From contig DBCM01000070.1 in the NCBI GenBank assembly GCA_002293045.1, forward strand, positions 13,954-77,953: a stretch of 64,000 nt of DNA, given 5' to 3'. The stretch comes from Flavobacteriales bacterium UBA958. GTDB taxonomy: Bacteria; Bacteroidota; Bacteroidia; Flavobacteriales_D; Crocinitomicaceae. A program made the translations under genes and the position numbers. Positions 34,029-43,400 of this stretch are shown in pieces; position 1 is the stretch's first letter, and the number at the start of each line of letters is the position of its first letter. The notes below the pieces were generated by a model. It was not told the origin of the DNA. It ran no database searches and was given only the letters and a program-made list of their open reading frames with translations.

Positions 34029-36208
34029 CCCTTGTTGTAACGATGTTGGTCTTCTGCGTGGGAGGCCAAGTAAAACTAAAGGATTTAATCTCTTTCGGTG
34101 ATGAACAATTTCAAAAAGGGGATTATTATTACGCCACTAAACTTTACGAACAAGCCATCGCAATGGATTCTTTAACGGTTGATTTACATTGGAAGCAAGC
34201 AGAAACACAGCGAGCATATAAAAACTACGCTGAAGCGGCAAAATGGTATGCAAAAGTGTATGCAGAGGACCCTGAACAGGTCTATCCCAATGCGCTTATA
34301 TACTACGCCCTTATGGTTAAACAAACCGGGGATTACACTCAAGCATTGGGCCTGTTTAAAAAAGCATATAAAGCCGCGGCAACATTTCCTGATGAATTTG
34401 CTTACATTAAAGCAAAGCAGGAAATAAAATCAACGGAATTCGCCATTAAATCCATCGTGCGCTCTCCAGAGCCAATCCTTCCAATGCCAGACAGCATTAA
34501 TTCCTTTGATGCGGAATTTGGACATTTATTCAAGAATGGGGTATTTTACTTTTCCTCCTTAAAGGCCGATTCAATCAACACCAATGAAGAGGTGTATACG
34601 AAGTACTACAGAACCAGAACGTACACCGCTGACTTTGATTCATCCAAAAAAACGTATTCATCTCCAAAACAATGGGAACAATTATCAATACCAGAACGCA
34701 GCACTGGAAATGGGAGTTTTGATGACCAGGGATGGTATTACTACAGTATTTGTAATGATAAGGGGTATAACTATCAATGCAAAATCGCTCGATTTAAGCA
34801 GGAACATGGGAATACTCGCATAGATACATTACCCGGGATTATTAATATGGAAGGGGCGAATACCACAAATCCGTGTTGGGTTAGGCTGAAGAATGGGAAA
34901 AGCTATCTGTTCTTTTCGTCAGACCGCGAAGGAGGTAAGGGTGGGATGGATATATGGATGGCTGGAATCAAGGCAAACGGAACCTTTGATACCCCAAAGA
35001 ATCTTGCCGCTATAAACAGCATTGAACATGACATCACCCCGTGGATGGATGTGGATTCAAACCGTTTGTACTTCTCATCACCCTGGCATTATGGCTATGG
35101 TGGATATGATGTATTCGAGTCTAATCTTCAAGATAAAATGCAATTCACGAAACCAAAAAATGTGGGCAGGCCTATAAATAGTCCGGCAAATGATTTGTAC
35201 TTTTTTAGGCAAGCAGACAGTATTTTCGTGTCCTCGAACCGCTTAGGGAGTAAATCAAAGAAAAATCCAACCTGTTGCAGTGATATATATTACGGGAGAA
35301 TTGAGCGTCCAAGCATTATCCCTCCTCCCCCCGACAGCATTCCATCAGACAGCAATCGCATTGAATTTCCGGTGGCGTTATACTTTAGAAATGATTACCC
35401 AAATCCGAAATCCTACGCTAAAAAAAGCAATGTACCCTATGACATCCTATATATGGATTATGTAACTGCGAGAAAAGGATATTTAGACAGTGTAAGTGAT
35501 AAAAATGGCTTAGCTGAATTTTTCACCAACAAAGTTGATCGAGGTTACAGCGTATTACTCATGTTATATGATTCTGTCCGGAATGAACTAGCACGAGGAA
35601 ATTCGGTACAGCTTTTTGCCCGAGGATATGCGAGTCCTTTGAATGTTACGCAGTACAACGTGAACTTAACCCAACGGAGGATATCATCGGTACAGCGGTT
35701 CTTTTTAGAGTATCAACAGGGTGCACTTAAAGACCTGCTTTCAAAAAACAAAGCAATTTCATTAGACATTGTAGAAGTTCCCTTAGGAGAATTTGCAGCC
35801 AATCAAAACACCTCCGATAATCTGCAAGATAAAGCAGCCTCCGTATACTCGGTTGCCGCGAGTATTGAGCGAAAGGTGGAAATCCTGTATATGACCCGAA
35901 TTCAACATCAAAATTTACAACAGATTACGGCAGAACCGCTGGTGCAGCAAGATGAACTAAAAGAGGGCAGCAGCATTACAAAACGGATTTCTCTGAGGCA
36001 CGACGCCAGTGAATTAACCTTAAGTGAAGTGAAATTTAGTCAAGAAGGCTTAACTTATGAAATGAAATCTATGGCGGAAAATGAATCTGAAATCGTCTTT
36101 ACCTTCACCCCTATATTTACCGGAAAACACGCAAGCTGCTACGCGGATTTATATTTTGAAGACATCAAAGAACCATTGCGTGTGTATTTTACCTTTTTGA
36201 AAAAATAA
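34010..36208 (+). CDS. TPR/PD40 protein with degenerate OmpA-like domain (PorE-like)
   Basis: The 732-residue protein has a signal peptide (cleavage after about residue 19, CVGGQ) and TPR repeats at about residues 25-130. A PD40 beta-propeller follows from about 165 to 440 (FSSDREGGKGGMDIWMA, YFSSPWHYGYGGYDVFES), then a middle beta domain. A weak OmpA-like segment lies near 555-625 (YNVNLTQRRISSVQRFF, PLGEF, ERKVEIL), lacking the usual peptidoglycan-binding D/R pattern. A further 100-residue C-terminal domain has no assignment. It overlaps the PorP-like gene by 19 bp. Members of this type link PorP barrels to the cell wall in T9SS. The loss of OmpA residues suggests modified anchoring. Confidence 0.8.
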   Translation: MPRLYLTLVVTMLVFCVGGQVKLKDLISFGDEQFQKGDYYYATKLYEQAIAMDSLTVDLHWKQAETQRAYKNYAEAAKWYAKVYAEDPEQVYPNALIYYALMVKQTGDYTQALGLFKKAYKAAATFPDEFAYIKAKQEIKSTEFAIKSIVRSPEPILPMPDSINSFDAEFGHLFKNGVFYFSSLKADSINTNEEVYTKYYRTRTYTADFDSSKKTYSSPKQWEQLSIPERSTGNGSFDDQGWYYYSICNDKGYNYQCKIARFKQEHGNTRIDTLPGIINMEGANTTNPCWVRLKNGKSYLFFSSDREGGKGGMDIWMAGIKANGTFDTPKNLAAINSIEHDITPWMDVDSNRLYFSSPWHYGYGGYDVFESNLQDKMQFTKPKNVGRPINSPANDLYFFRQADSIFVSSNRLGSKSKKNPTCCSDIYYGRIERPSIIPPPPDSIPSDSNRIEFPVALYFRNDYPNPKSYAKKSNVPYDILYMDYVTARKGYLDSVSDKNGLAEFFTNKVDRGYSVLLMLYDSVRNELARGNSVQLFARGYASPLNVTQYNVNLTQRRISSVQRFFLEYQQGALKDLLSKNKAISLDIVEVPLGEFAANQNTSDNLQDKAASVYSVAASIERKVEILYMTRIQHQNLQQITAEPLVQQDELKEGSSITKRISLRHDASELTLSEVKFSQEGLTYEMKSMAENESEIVFTFTPIFTGKHASCYADLYFEDIKEPLRVYFTFLKK

Positions 36209-36227
36209 CTTTCCCCAGAGAATCTAC

Positions 36228-36235
36228 TACCTTTG
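36228..36235 (+). promoter_or_regulatory. -7 promoter box of the DUF1624 gene
   Basis: TACCTTTG, a full TAnnTTTG match, ends 5 bp before the ATG at 36241, so the transcript has almost no leader. Confidence 0.55.
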
Positions 36236-36240
36236 TCTGC

Positions 36241-37443
36241 ATGAGCATGGATAAAAAACAACTGAAACCTAGGCTTTATTTTATTGATTTCGCCCGATCG
36301 ATTGCTATCATAATGATGTTGGAGGGCCATTTTACAGGGGCAGCCTTAGCCAATTCGTATAGAGACAGCTCCAACTGGATCTTTTCCTTTTGGCATAATT
36401 TACACGGATTAACGTCTCCATTATTTTTTACCACGAGCGGATTGATATTTGTCTATTTACTAACTGGAACCTCACCCGAGATTGCCTATCTCAAAAATGA
36501 TCGCGTTCGAAAAGGATTCAAGCGGGTTGCTGAGTTATTATTTTGGGGATACCTTATTCAATTGTCATTTTTTACCCTCGGGAAAGACATTTACTATGGA
36601 TCGGAATGGCATTTAGATTGGTTCTATGCCTTTCATGTCCTTCAATCTATTGGCGTTGGGATTTTTCTTTTGTTGGTATTATTCGGGTTGAAAAAATTGA
36701 TCAAGGTTGGAGCAATGCACTGGTATTACTTAGTCAGTGCACTTTCGATCTTAGTTGCTTATGCCTTCCTCAAAGATTATATTAAACACGATGAAATTCA
36801 AATCTCTCACGGAAATGCTCCCAGTTATTGGCCGCAGGGTTTCCCTAAGGTGATTCAAAACATGTTTTATGGTCCCTTCTCGGATTTTGGTATGCTGCGA
36901 TATTCCAGTTATGTATTGCTCGGAGGGGTTATTGGAAGCCTTGTTCGGACCTATGAAAAACACTCTAAACAGGCGTGGTTCGGATTAAGCTTCGTTACGT
37001 TGGGGCTATGTTTAAATCTATTTATTCAACCTGTCTTGCATGGATTAGACGGACTCATTGAATCCACTGGAATGATCGGGCATAGTGTCCTGGAATTAGA
37101 TGCGACTCATTTTGTTCGCTTTGGTCAAGTCCTTATATTACTTGGTACGTTGATGTTTTTAGACGGTCGCGTAAACATTAATTTTCCGCGCTTTCTTAAA
37201 ATGGGCCAAAACACCTTTCCAATCTATATTATTCACGTAATTATACTTTATGGGGGTATTTTCGGTTTCGGACTTGTTCCTTATGCATTTAACCGAGATT
37301 TAGATCCGTATTCTAGTGCCGGGATTTCAGCCTTAGCGGTCTTGTTTTTCTTCCTTATGACTCAATATATTGAGCCGTTGGAAGCTTTTTATCACCGAAT
37401 TTTAGTGGCTCTAAAGATCCGAAAACCCCGTCCTACTTCTTGA
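36241..37443 (+). CDS. DUF1624-type membrane acyltransferase-like protein
   Basis: A 400-residue inner-membrane protein with about ten hydrophobic helices. The N-terminus RLYFIDFARSIAIIMMLEGHF resembles the opening of DUF1624 / heparan-alpha-glucosaminide acetyltransferase-like proteins (D-x-x-R near the first helix, H in the EGH motif). Such proteins may transfer acyl groups to sugars across the membrane; the substrate is not predictable here. The start is fixed by TACCTTTG at 36228. It overlaps the SGNH gene tail-to-tail by 11 bp. Confidence 0.78.
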   Translation: MSMDKKQLKPRLYFIDFARSIAIIMMLEGHFTGAALANSYRDSSNWIFSFWHNLHGLTSPLFFTTSGLIFVYLLTGTSPEIAYLKNDRVRKGFKRVAELLFWGYLIQLSFFTLGKDIYYGSEWHLDWFYAFHVLQSIGVGIFLLLVLFGLKKLIKVGAMHWYYLVSALSILVAYAFLKDYIKHDEIQISHGNAPSYWPQGFPKVIQNMFYGPFSDFGMLRYSSYVLLGGVIGSLVRTYEKHSKQAWFGLSFVTLGLCLNLFIQPVLHGLDGLIESTGMIGHSVLELDATHFVRFGQVLILLGTLMFLDGRVNINFPRFLKMGQNTFPIYIIHVIILYGGIFGFGLVPYAFNRDLDPYSSAGISALAVLFFFLMTQYIEPLEAFYHRILVALKIRKPRPTS

Positions 37444-38440
37444 TTTTCGGGCTGGCTTTAAATGTGATTTTTTGAGCAAACCATCGGGTACCGCATGGGG
37501 ATTCCACCTTTAGGCGAACTATATAAGAACCAGGAGCAGCGTAGTAATATTCCAGTGCACTTCCCTTAAATATTTTGTCTTTTGCGAGAACCCATGTGAT
37601 TTTTGAGTCCTCCCCATAATGAGCTTCTGCCTTTAATTTATATCTGCCCTTTCCATCGGTTTGGGTTACTATGTTAAAATAGTCCGAAGTAAAGCCATTG
37701 GCATTTAACGCAGGTAACACGGTTTGTTCACAATGCGTTTGAATTAGCTTCGCATCGGCATAGCTAATGGTTTTTGTGGAAGCTCCCACCGGAGATTCGT
37801 GAAAAATGCACGTATAGAAAGTGCATGCAGCTAAGTAAGAACCTAATTTACTCGGATGATATAAATCGGTATCATATAAATTTACGTCGGGGTATTTCTG
37901 ACGAAAAGACAACCACGTGCGCCCTACGGGCACAACCGGGTGTTTGAAAATCGAATTCATTAATGCATACCCTTTAATTATGGTATCACTCATTTGTTCA
38001 TACGACAGCATCACCGAATCCATATCGCTTCCATCGCGGTACCCCCATGTTTCATAGAAAAGAATTTTAGCACACGGATTATATGTTCGAATGGTGTCTA
38101 ATATTTGGCGTGCATAGGGTAAGGTGACAGAATCGATATACGCTTGTTTTTGAACAAATTCCTTCGACCATCCTTGAACGACCACAACGTCCCAATTTCC
38201 TTTTTTAATGGATTGAAATAACTCCGGTCTTGACGTTTGATCCCGTAAAGAGGCGCCGCCCTTCCATGACTTTTCTACGTGAACAATCTTTTGCTTTGCT
38301 CTACTAATTTTTTGAAAAATGCCAGGCATGTCATTATTGCCTGTAAAGGAATTACCAATGAATAAAATATTGGTTGTATCAGACGCTCCCGCGAAAAAAG
38401 AACAACCTAGACAAAACAAAAATACCTGCTTAAATTTCAT
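37433..38440 (-). CDS. Secreted SGNH-hydrolase-like protein
   Basis: The 335-residue product starts with a signal peptide (MKFKQVFLFCLGCSFFAGAS). It has the SGNH marks ILFIGNSFT near residue 25-33 (nucleophile serine), VVVVQGWS near 85 (glycine block) and ETWGYRDGSD near 125. A DLYHPSKLGSYLAA motif near 190-203 has the DxxH-like pair, so it is probably an esterase or deacylase acting on a glycan or lipid in the periplasm or outside. The C-terminal third looks like a beta sandwich. The ATG at 38440, just after the HIT stop, is preferred to a GTG at 38443. Last gene of greA-HIT-SGNH. Confidence 0.82.
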   Translation of the reverse strand: MKFKQVFLFCLGCSFFAGASDTTNILFIGNSFTGNNDMPGIFQKISRAKQKIVHVEKSWKGGASLRDQTSRPELFQSIKKGNWDVVVVQGWSKEFVQKQAYIDSVTLPYARQILDTIRTYNPCAKILFYETWGYRDGSDMDSVMLSYEQMSDTIIKGYALMNSIFKHPVVPVGRTWLSFRQKYPDVNLYDTDLYHPSKLGSYLAACTFYTCIFHESPVGASTKTISYADAKLIQTHCEQTVLPALNANGFTSDYFNIVTQTDGKGRYKLKAEAHYGEDSKITWVLAKDKIFKGSALEYYYAAPGSYIVRLKVESPCGTRWFAQKITFKASPKIKK

Positions 38441-38442
38441 CA

Positions 38443-38835
38443 CTATACACTTAATGAAAAGGTGGCCATCAAGCCTTTTGCCAAAGTCTCATCCAACGCA
38501 CACTTATCTCGCGAAAAATTCATGTCTCCAATGGTATTCATAGGAATTAAATGAACGTGTACATGTGGGACTTCCAATCCGATTACGGATACACCGATTC
38601 GTTTGCATGGCACCAGTTCCTTTAAACGCGCTGCTACGTGCTTGGTAAAACTCATTAATGCATGATACTCCTCATCCGACAAATCAAACAAATAATCCAC
38701 TTCTTTTTTAGGAAAAACCAGCACATGTCCTTGCACCAATGGATTAATGTCTAGAATCGCCATGTGCATCTCGTCTTGCAGAAGGATATACGCCGGAAGT
38801 TCGCCACTCACAATCCGTGAAAAAACACTGGGCAT
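38443..38835 (-). CDS. HIT-family nucleotide hydrolase
   Basis: A 130-residue HIT protein: the histidine triad HVHVHLIPM near residue 95-103 carries the nucleophilic middle histidine, and FSRIVSGELPAY at the start and LDINPLVQGHVLVFPKKE near 30-47 match the family. HIT enzymes split nucleoside phosphoramidates or dinucleotides. The start overlaps the greA stop as TAATG, so it is coupled to greA. Confidence 0.94.
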   Translation of the reverse strand: MPSVFSRIVSGELPAYILLQDEMHMAILDINPLVQGHVLVFPKKEVDYLFDLSDEEYHALMSFTKHVAARLKELVPCKRIGVSVIGLEVPHVHVHLIPMNTIGDMNFSRDKCALDETLAKGLMATFSLSV

Positions 38836-39308
38836 TATCGAGAAAGTGAAATAATTTCAAACTGCATTAATCCACCCGGTGTTTGTATGTCCACGACATC
38901 TCCTACTTTTTTACCGAGAAGTCCTTTGCCAATTGGGGAATCCACTGAAATTTTTCGCACTTTAATGTCTGCCTCGCTCTCGGCCACCAAGGTATACTCA
39001 ATTTCCATTTGGTTGGCTTTATTTCGAATTTTTACCGTCGACAAAATAAAGGCTTTCGTTTTATCAATATTCGTATCATCAATCAATCGCGCATTGGAGA
39101 TCACTGCCTCTAATTTGGAGATGCGCATTTCAAGAATCCCCTGTGCTTCTTTCGCGGCGTCATATTCTGCGTTCTCAGATAAATCGCCTTTGTCGCGAGC
39201 TTCTGCAATTTGGTTAGAAATAGACGGACGCTGAACGTGCACTAAATCATGCAACTCATCCTTTAATTTTTGAAGGCCTTCTGGCGAATAATAATTAATT
39301 TGTGACAT
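38835..39308 (-). CDS. greA: Transcription elongation factor GreA
   Basis: GreA binds RNA polymerase and makes it cut backtracked RNA. The 157-residue protein has the N-terminal coiled coil (YYSPEGLQKLKDELHDL through SENAEYDAAKEAQ near residue 35-55, with the acidic tip residues) and the C-terminal domain with SVDSPIGKGLLGKKVGD near 123-140. The ATG at 39308 is preferred because the longer frame adds seven residues with no family match. It is the first gene of a set with HIT and SGNH. A TATTTTTG box and a hairpin lie in its leader. Confidence 0.95.
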   Translation of the reverse strand: MSQINYYSPEGLQKLKDELHDLVHVQRPSISNQIAEARDKGDLSENAEYDAAKEAQGILEMRISKLEAVISNARLIDDTNIDKTKAFILSTVKIRNKANQMEIEYTLVAESEADIKVRKISVDSPIGKGLLGKKVGDVVDIQTPGGLMQFEIISLSR

Positions 39309-39330
39309 CTGTAAAGGGATTAAACGCAAA

Positions 39331-39352
39331 CAAGAGAGCCTAAGCCCTCTTG
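39331..39352 (-). other. Hairpin in the greA leader
   Basis: CAAGAG/CTCTTG arms with two further GC pairs and a 4-base loop. It lies between the greA promoter box and start codon, so it would sit at the 5' end of the greA mRNA. It could also be a weak terminator for the PorV-like gene that ends at 39376. Confidence 0.5.
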
Positions 39353-39357
39353 TTCTA

Positions 39358-39365
39358 CAAAAATA
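39358..39365 (-). promoter_or_regulatory. -7 promoter box of greA
   Basis: TATTTTTG on the minus strand, a full TAnnTTTG match 49 bp before the greA ATG, and 10 bp beyond the end of the PorV-like gene. No clear -33 element. Confidence 0.45.
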
Positions 39366-39375
39366 CTATAATTTC

Positions 39376-40428
39376 TTATTTTAAACTAATCGTAACGCCA
39401 AGGGTATGAATGATTCCAAATACACCCGCAAAACGCGAGCAATACTCAACGCCTAATGCACTTTTATTCTTACCAACAAGCGCATCTACTGAGAAACCAG
39501 CTGTAGGGCCTGTAAGGGCATTCGAGCGATTCTCTGCATCGAAAATACCATTTTCATACACAAATCCTCCACGAACATTGAATGCAACTTTTTCCGTTGA
39601 CATTCCATAGTCTAGGCCAATTCTATATTGATCTTTAGAAAATGAATTCGCTTGAAATGCAAGCGCTAGATTTAACTTACTCGCGTCGCTAAAAATAAAA
39701 TCATAGGAGCCTCCGATTGACAATAAGGATGGCAATTCATACGTTGCAGAACGTTGCTCTAATGAAGCAATAAAACCACTAGATACATACTCCACTTGAT
39801 TCGCTAACCCATCGCCTTTAAATTTCATTACCGGACCTACATTCTTCAGTGCGATACCAAATTTAATCTGATTTTGCTCACCCGTAACGTAACGAATGCC
39901 TGCATCTACAGCGATTCCATTCGATTTTAAATTAAAAATGCTCTCAGTGACCACTTTAAAATTGATTCCACCGTATATCGAGGAAGAAAACTTTTTTGCA
40001 AATCCCACATTAAAGATGTTTGCACGAGGCGAAAAATAACCGATGTTACCTTCGGGATTCGCTACGGTAGTAATCGGAACATCACCGTAATTCATAGATT
40101 GAATGCTCACCGCAATTACATTAGATTCACCAACGCGTTGGGCGAATCCAGCAGAATTCAAACTAATTCCTGCGTTACCCATCCAATTTGAGTAGTTGAA
40201 CTTGATTTGCGTTTTATCCAAAAAAGCCAACCCTGCTATGTTGTTGTACTGTGCTTCTAGGCCATTGATGTTAGCAACACCCGCATCCCCGATCGCTGAA
40301 CCCCGAGCCCATGGATTAACCAATAGATGGGAAGCCCCCGCAGATCCTACACGATCTTCATTGCCAGCAAAGGCAGACAACGAGCATGCTGCGGCAAAAA
40401 TTAAACTATACTTACTAATCGATTTCAT
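39376..40428 (-). CDS. PorV/PorQ-family outer-membrane protein
   Basis: The 350-residue protein has a signal peptide (cleavage near AFAGN) and the PorV/PorQ start GASHLLVNPWARGSAIGDAGVANINGLEAQYNNIAGLAF, here shown in parts: LLVNPWARGSAIGDAGVA at residues 35-52 and EAQYNNIAGLAF at 58-69. The rest is a barrel with FNVGFAKKF and repeated glycine-aromatic strands, ending in VTISLK. PorV-type proteins shuttle T9SS cargo from the translocon to the attachment complex. It is the last gene of an operon after a TonB-dependent receptor and a giant secreted protein (gaps of 18-19 bp). A dedicated shuttle for that cargo is therefore plausible, in place of the general PorV. Confidence 0.85.
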   Translation of the reverse strand: MKSISKYSLIFAAACSLSAFAGNEDRVGSAGASHLLVNPWARGSAIGDAGVANINGLEAQYNNIAGLAFLDKTQIKFNYSNWMGNAGISLNSAGFAQRVGESNVIAVSIQSMNYGDVPITTVANPEGNIGYFSPRANIFNVGFAKKFSSSIYGGINFKVVTESIFNLKSNGIAVDAGIRYVTGEQNQIKFGIALKNVGPVMKFKGDGLANQVEYVSSGFIASLEQRSATYELPSLLSIGGSYDFIFSDASKLNLALAFQANSFSKDQYRIGLDYGMSTEKVAFNVRGGFVYENGIFDAENRSNALTGPTAGFSVDALVGKNKSALGVEYCSRFAGVFGIIHTLGVTISLK

Positions 40429-40446
40429 GCTATCTATAATTAATGA

Positions 40447-43400
40447 TTAGATTCCTTGATAATCCGGAGTTCTCATTCCTCCAAAGAACTTCAATACCAC
40501 TTCTCCGATTTCCGGAACTTCCACGTGAATGAGATAAACCCCACCAGCCACTGGAATCGCTTTGTGATTTGTTAAATCCCAATCCAATGATGTTACCGGA
40601 CTGTCCTTTTTGAAGGTTCGAATTAATTTACCATTTACTGAATAAATCTTAACCGTACATTTTTCAGGAAGGTTCGTAATTTTCACCTTGGTCTCAATTC
40701 GCGTACGCTCATAATCCGAATATGCATAATATGGATTTGGAACCACATTAATCATTTTCAAGGCTTCTTCTAAGGCATCATGCGATCCAACTTCTGTGGC
40801 TATTTCATCCATTGACCACCCGTACATTGGCTTACCACCGTTTGCACCCGTTGCTGTGAAATTCTTGTACTCTTTGTTAATGCGTAAACGGATGGTAACA
40901 TCTGTAGCTAGTAAAGACTGACCCGGTGTTACAATCGGATACGAAATCCAAGTCAAACTTCCGTATAAATCGCGTTTTGATTGCGTATTGTTTGCTTCTA
41001 CCTCAAGGTACTTTTGATACGCAACATTGTTTGCGTTTACGTCCGATACGCCTGGAGTATAGGCTGGGAAATCAAAACTTGAGTTGTATCCATTAATTGA
41101 TTTTTGATTGTAACTAAATACATAGATTGGATGCATTCCACCCATCAATGGTGTACCTACGTTACTCACAAAATTTGACGTTGGATTCCAAACCATGTCT
41201 GCGCCATTTTCACCGCCAAGGAACGAATTCTCACCAAATGCCATGTACAAGCGAGCACCAGATTCTAAGTCTACGGCATAGCCTGGGAACCAACCCATTC
41301 CAGTTCCTGTACCATCCGCATCCCCATTCTTATCTACACTTGGGCTTTTTCTTAAGGCCCCCGGTATTGCGCCACCCACATTCAATCCAGCGGTGCGTCC
41401 AAGCTCAACCACCGGACAACGTGTCCAAAGGCTCTTGTCATTCGTAATCACAATGTTTACACTTGGTAAGAACGAAATCGATGCATTTTGACGGGAAGAA
41501 CCGTTAAACGTACCACAATAGGCCAATGGCATGTAATCCGCTTGATAACCTGTTAAACGGTGCGGTGCAATCGTACCTTCCAAAATACCTTCATAGCTTT
41601 GGTCAGGATCAACACCCGCTTCGTCTGGATAATTGCACGGATTTAAATAGGTCGGACCATTAGGTAAGCCCTCGAAAGCAGGGTCGTTTTCGTCACATTC
41701 TGGCGCATAATCTCCCGAACGAATCCAATTGGTTGGGAAATATGCATCGTTGTCTGGAACTCCCATTAACCAACGCTTTGAGGAATCTCCATACGTCATT
41801 GAAGACTCAATCATATCCGTTGTTCTCGCAGTAATGTTACCTGAACCTGAAGGGAAATAATAGTTTTCTTGGTGGATTTGCACCGAGATTCCCCATGCTG
41901 GTATAATTTGCTCATTATCCCCTGCAATCGTAACATCAGAACTTACAGAATCCTGAATGGTACCGCCCTTTGTATCGTAGCGATAAATCACCCAACTTGC
42001 GGTATCGGCTGCATTCCCGGGGGAAGTTGGCGTGTAGTTTCTGAAACGACACTCAAAATATCCGCCTTTCAAATTTAATGGGTCAACTACTTTAATGTTC
42101 ACTGGACCTCGGCCTGCCGCATATTCTGGATCTTCCATAAACCCAGTATTCAAAATGGTAGTTAAAGACTCATCTGTAAATTCTAAGGAACGGTTTCCAT
42201 TTCCGTAGCCATCAAGGCGCGTAATTTTTGGTGTAGAACCGTAACTCACTAATTGATAGGTACCGTCTGCCTCTGGCATTGGGTTGTGCGGAACTGCAGG
42301 TGTGGAACTAATGGCAGTACCATCAAAATTCAAACGAGAAGAGATATACGGCATTTTTTGACCATCTAACAACAATGGATCATTTGGATCATACTTTTTG
42401 AACTCGTTGTGCGCATACGCAACCGCTACATAATAATATGTTTTGTGATTTACTAAACGTCGAGCCCCTTGAGCAAAGGCATCTTCAGTTACCTGGAATG
42501 AGTGACGGATTCCTTTGTTTTCACCATCCACTTTTTCTACAGGAACTGAGAATCCTAATGCTTCGTCAAATTCAAAATTGATGAGGCGAGAAATACTGTT
42601 TTTAATGTCACATTGTGCAACCAAACGAGCCTTTGTTGGATCAGCGATGTCTGAAATGGAAACATCTTGATTCTTTAATTGGAAGATTTGATACCCTTCA
42701 AAACGGTATTTTCTATCTACGGTTGGATCGGGAATATTGATTTCATCTACCTCTTCATACCCTTCTTGATAGTTATTTGAAGAAATAGGGTTCTCAATCA
42801 TTAAGATTAATTCTTTATCTAGCTCCTGGATTGTTAATTTCGGTGCATCTGGCGGAGATAAGATTTTGAAACAAGCATCAAATAAAGCCTGTGCTTTAGT
42901 ATCCGCACGTTTCATAGCGTCAACAGATGCCATTAAGGTACCTTCGGTACTACGTCCATAAACAATACCCACTGTAATGTTATTCACAGCACCTGGTTTT
43001 AAGGTGAACGGACCAGCAGACTGTACAAAACGACGGTCACCCGCAGGGTTGTTGTTTGTTGACTCATCCCATCCATTTGGATATTGACCAGACATATCTG
43101 TACCAGCAGTAGACCAACTCAATGGATCTGAAGTTCCAGGGAACATGTAATCAGAAAGTACTCCTGGAGTACTGCCTAAGCCTCCGTAATACATCTCAGA
43201 ACCATTAGCCCATTGGCCTTCCATGAAATTATAAAATTCTGCTGCAGGACCTGGATCATTGTACGGATATGCCGATGTTGAGGTATAGTAGGTAAATCTT
43301 CGCATACCAAAACGCTCATTATCAATAATGCCATCGGAATAACCAATACCAATTCCTTTGTAAACGATCCCATTATTTGCTAAGGCATCAACTACGGTAG

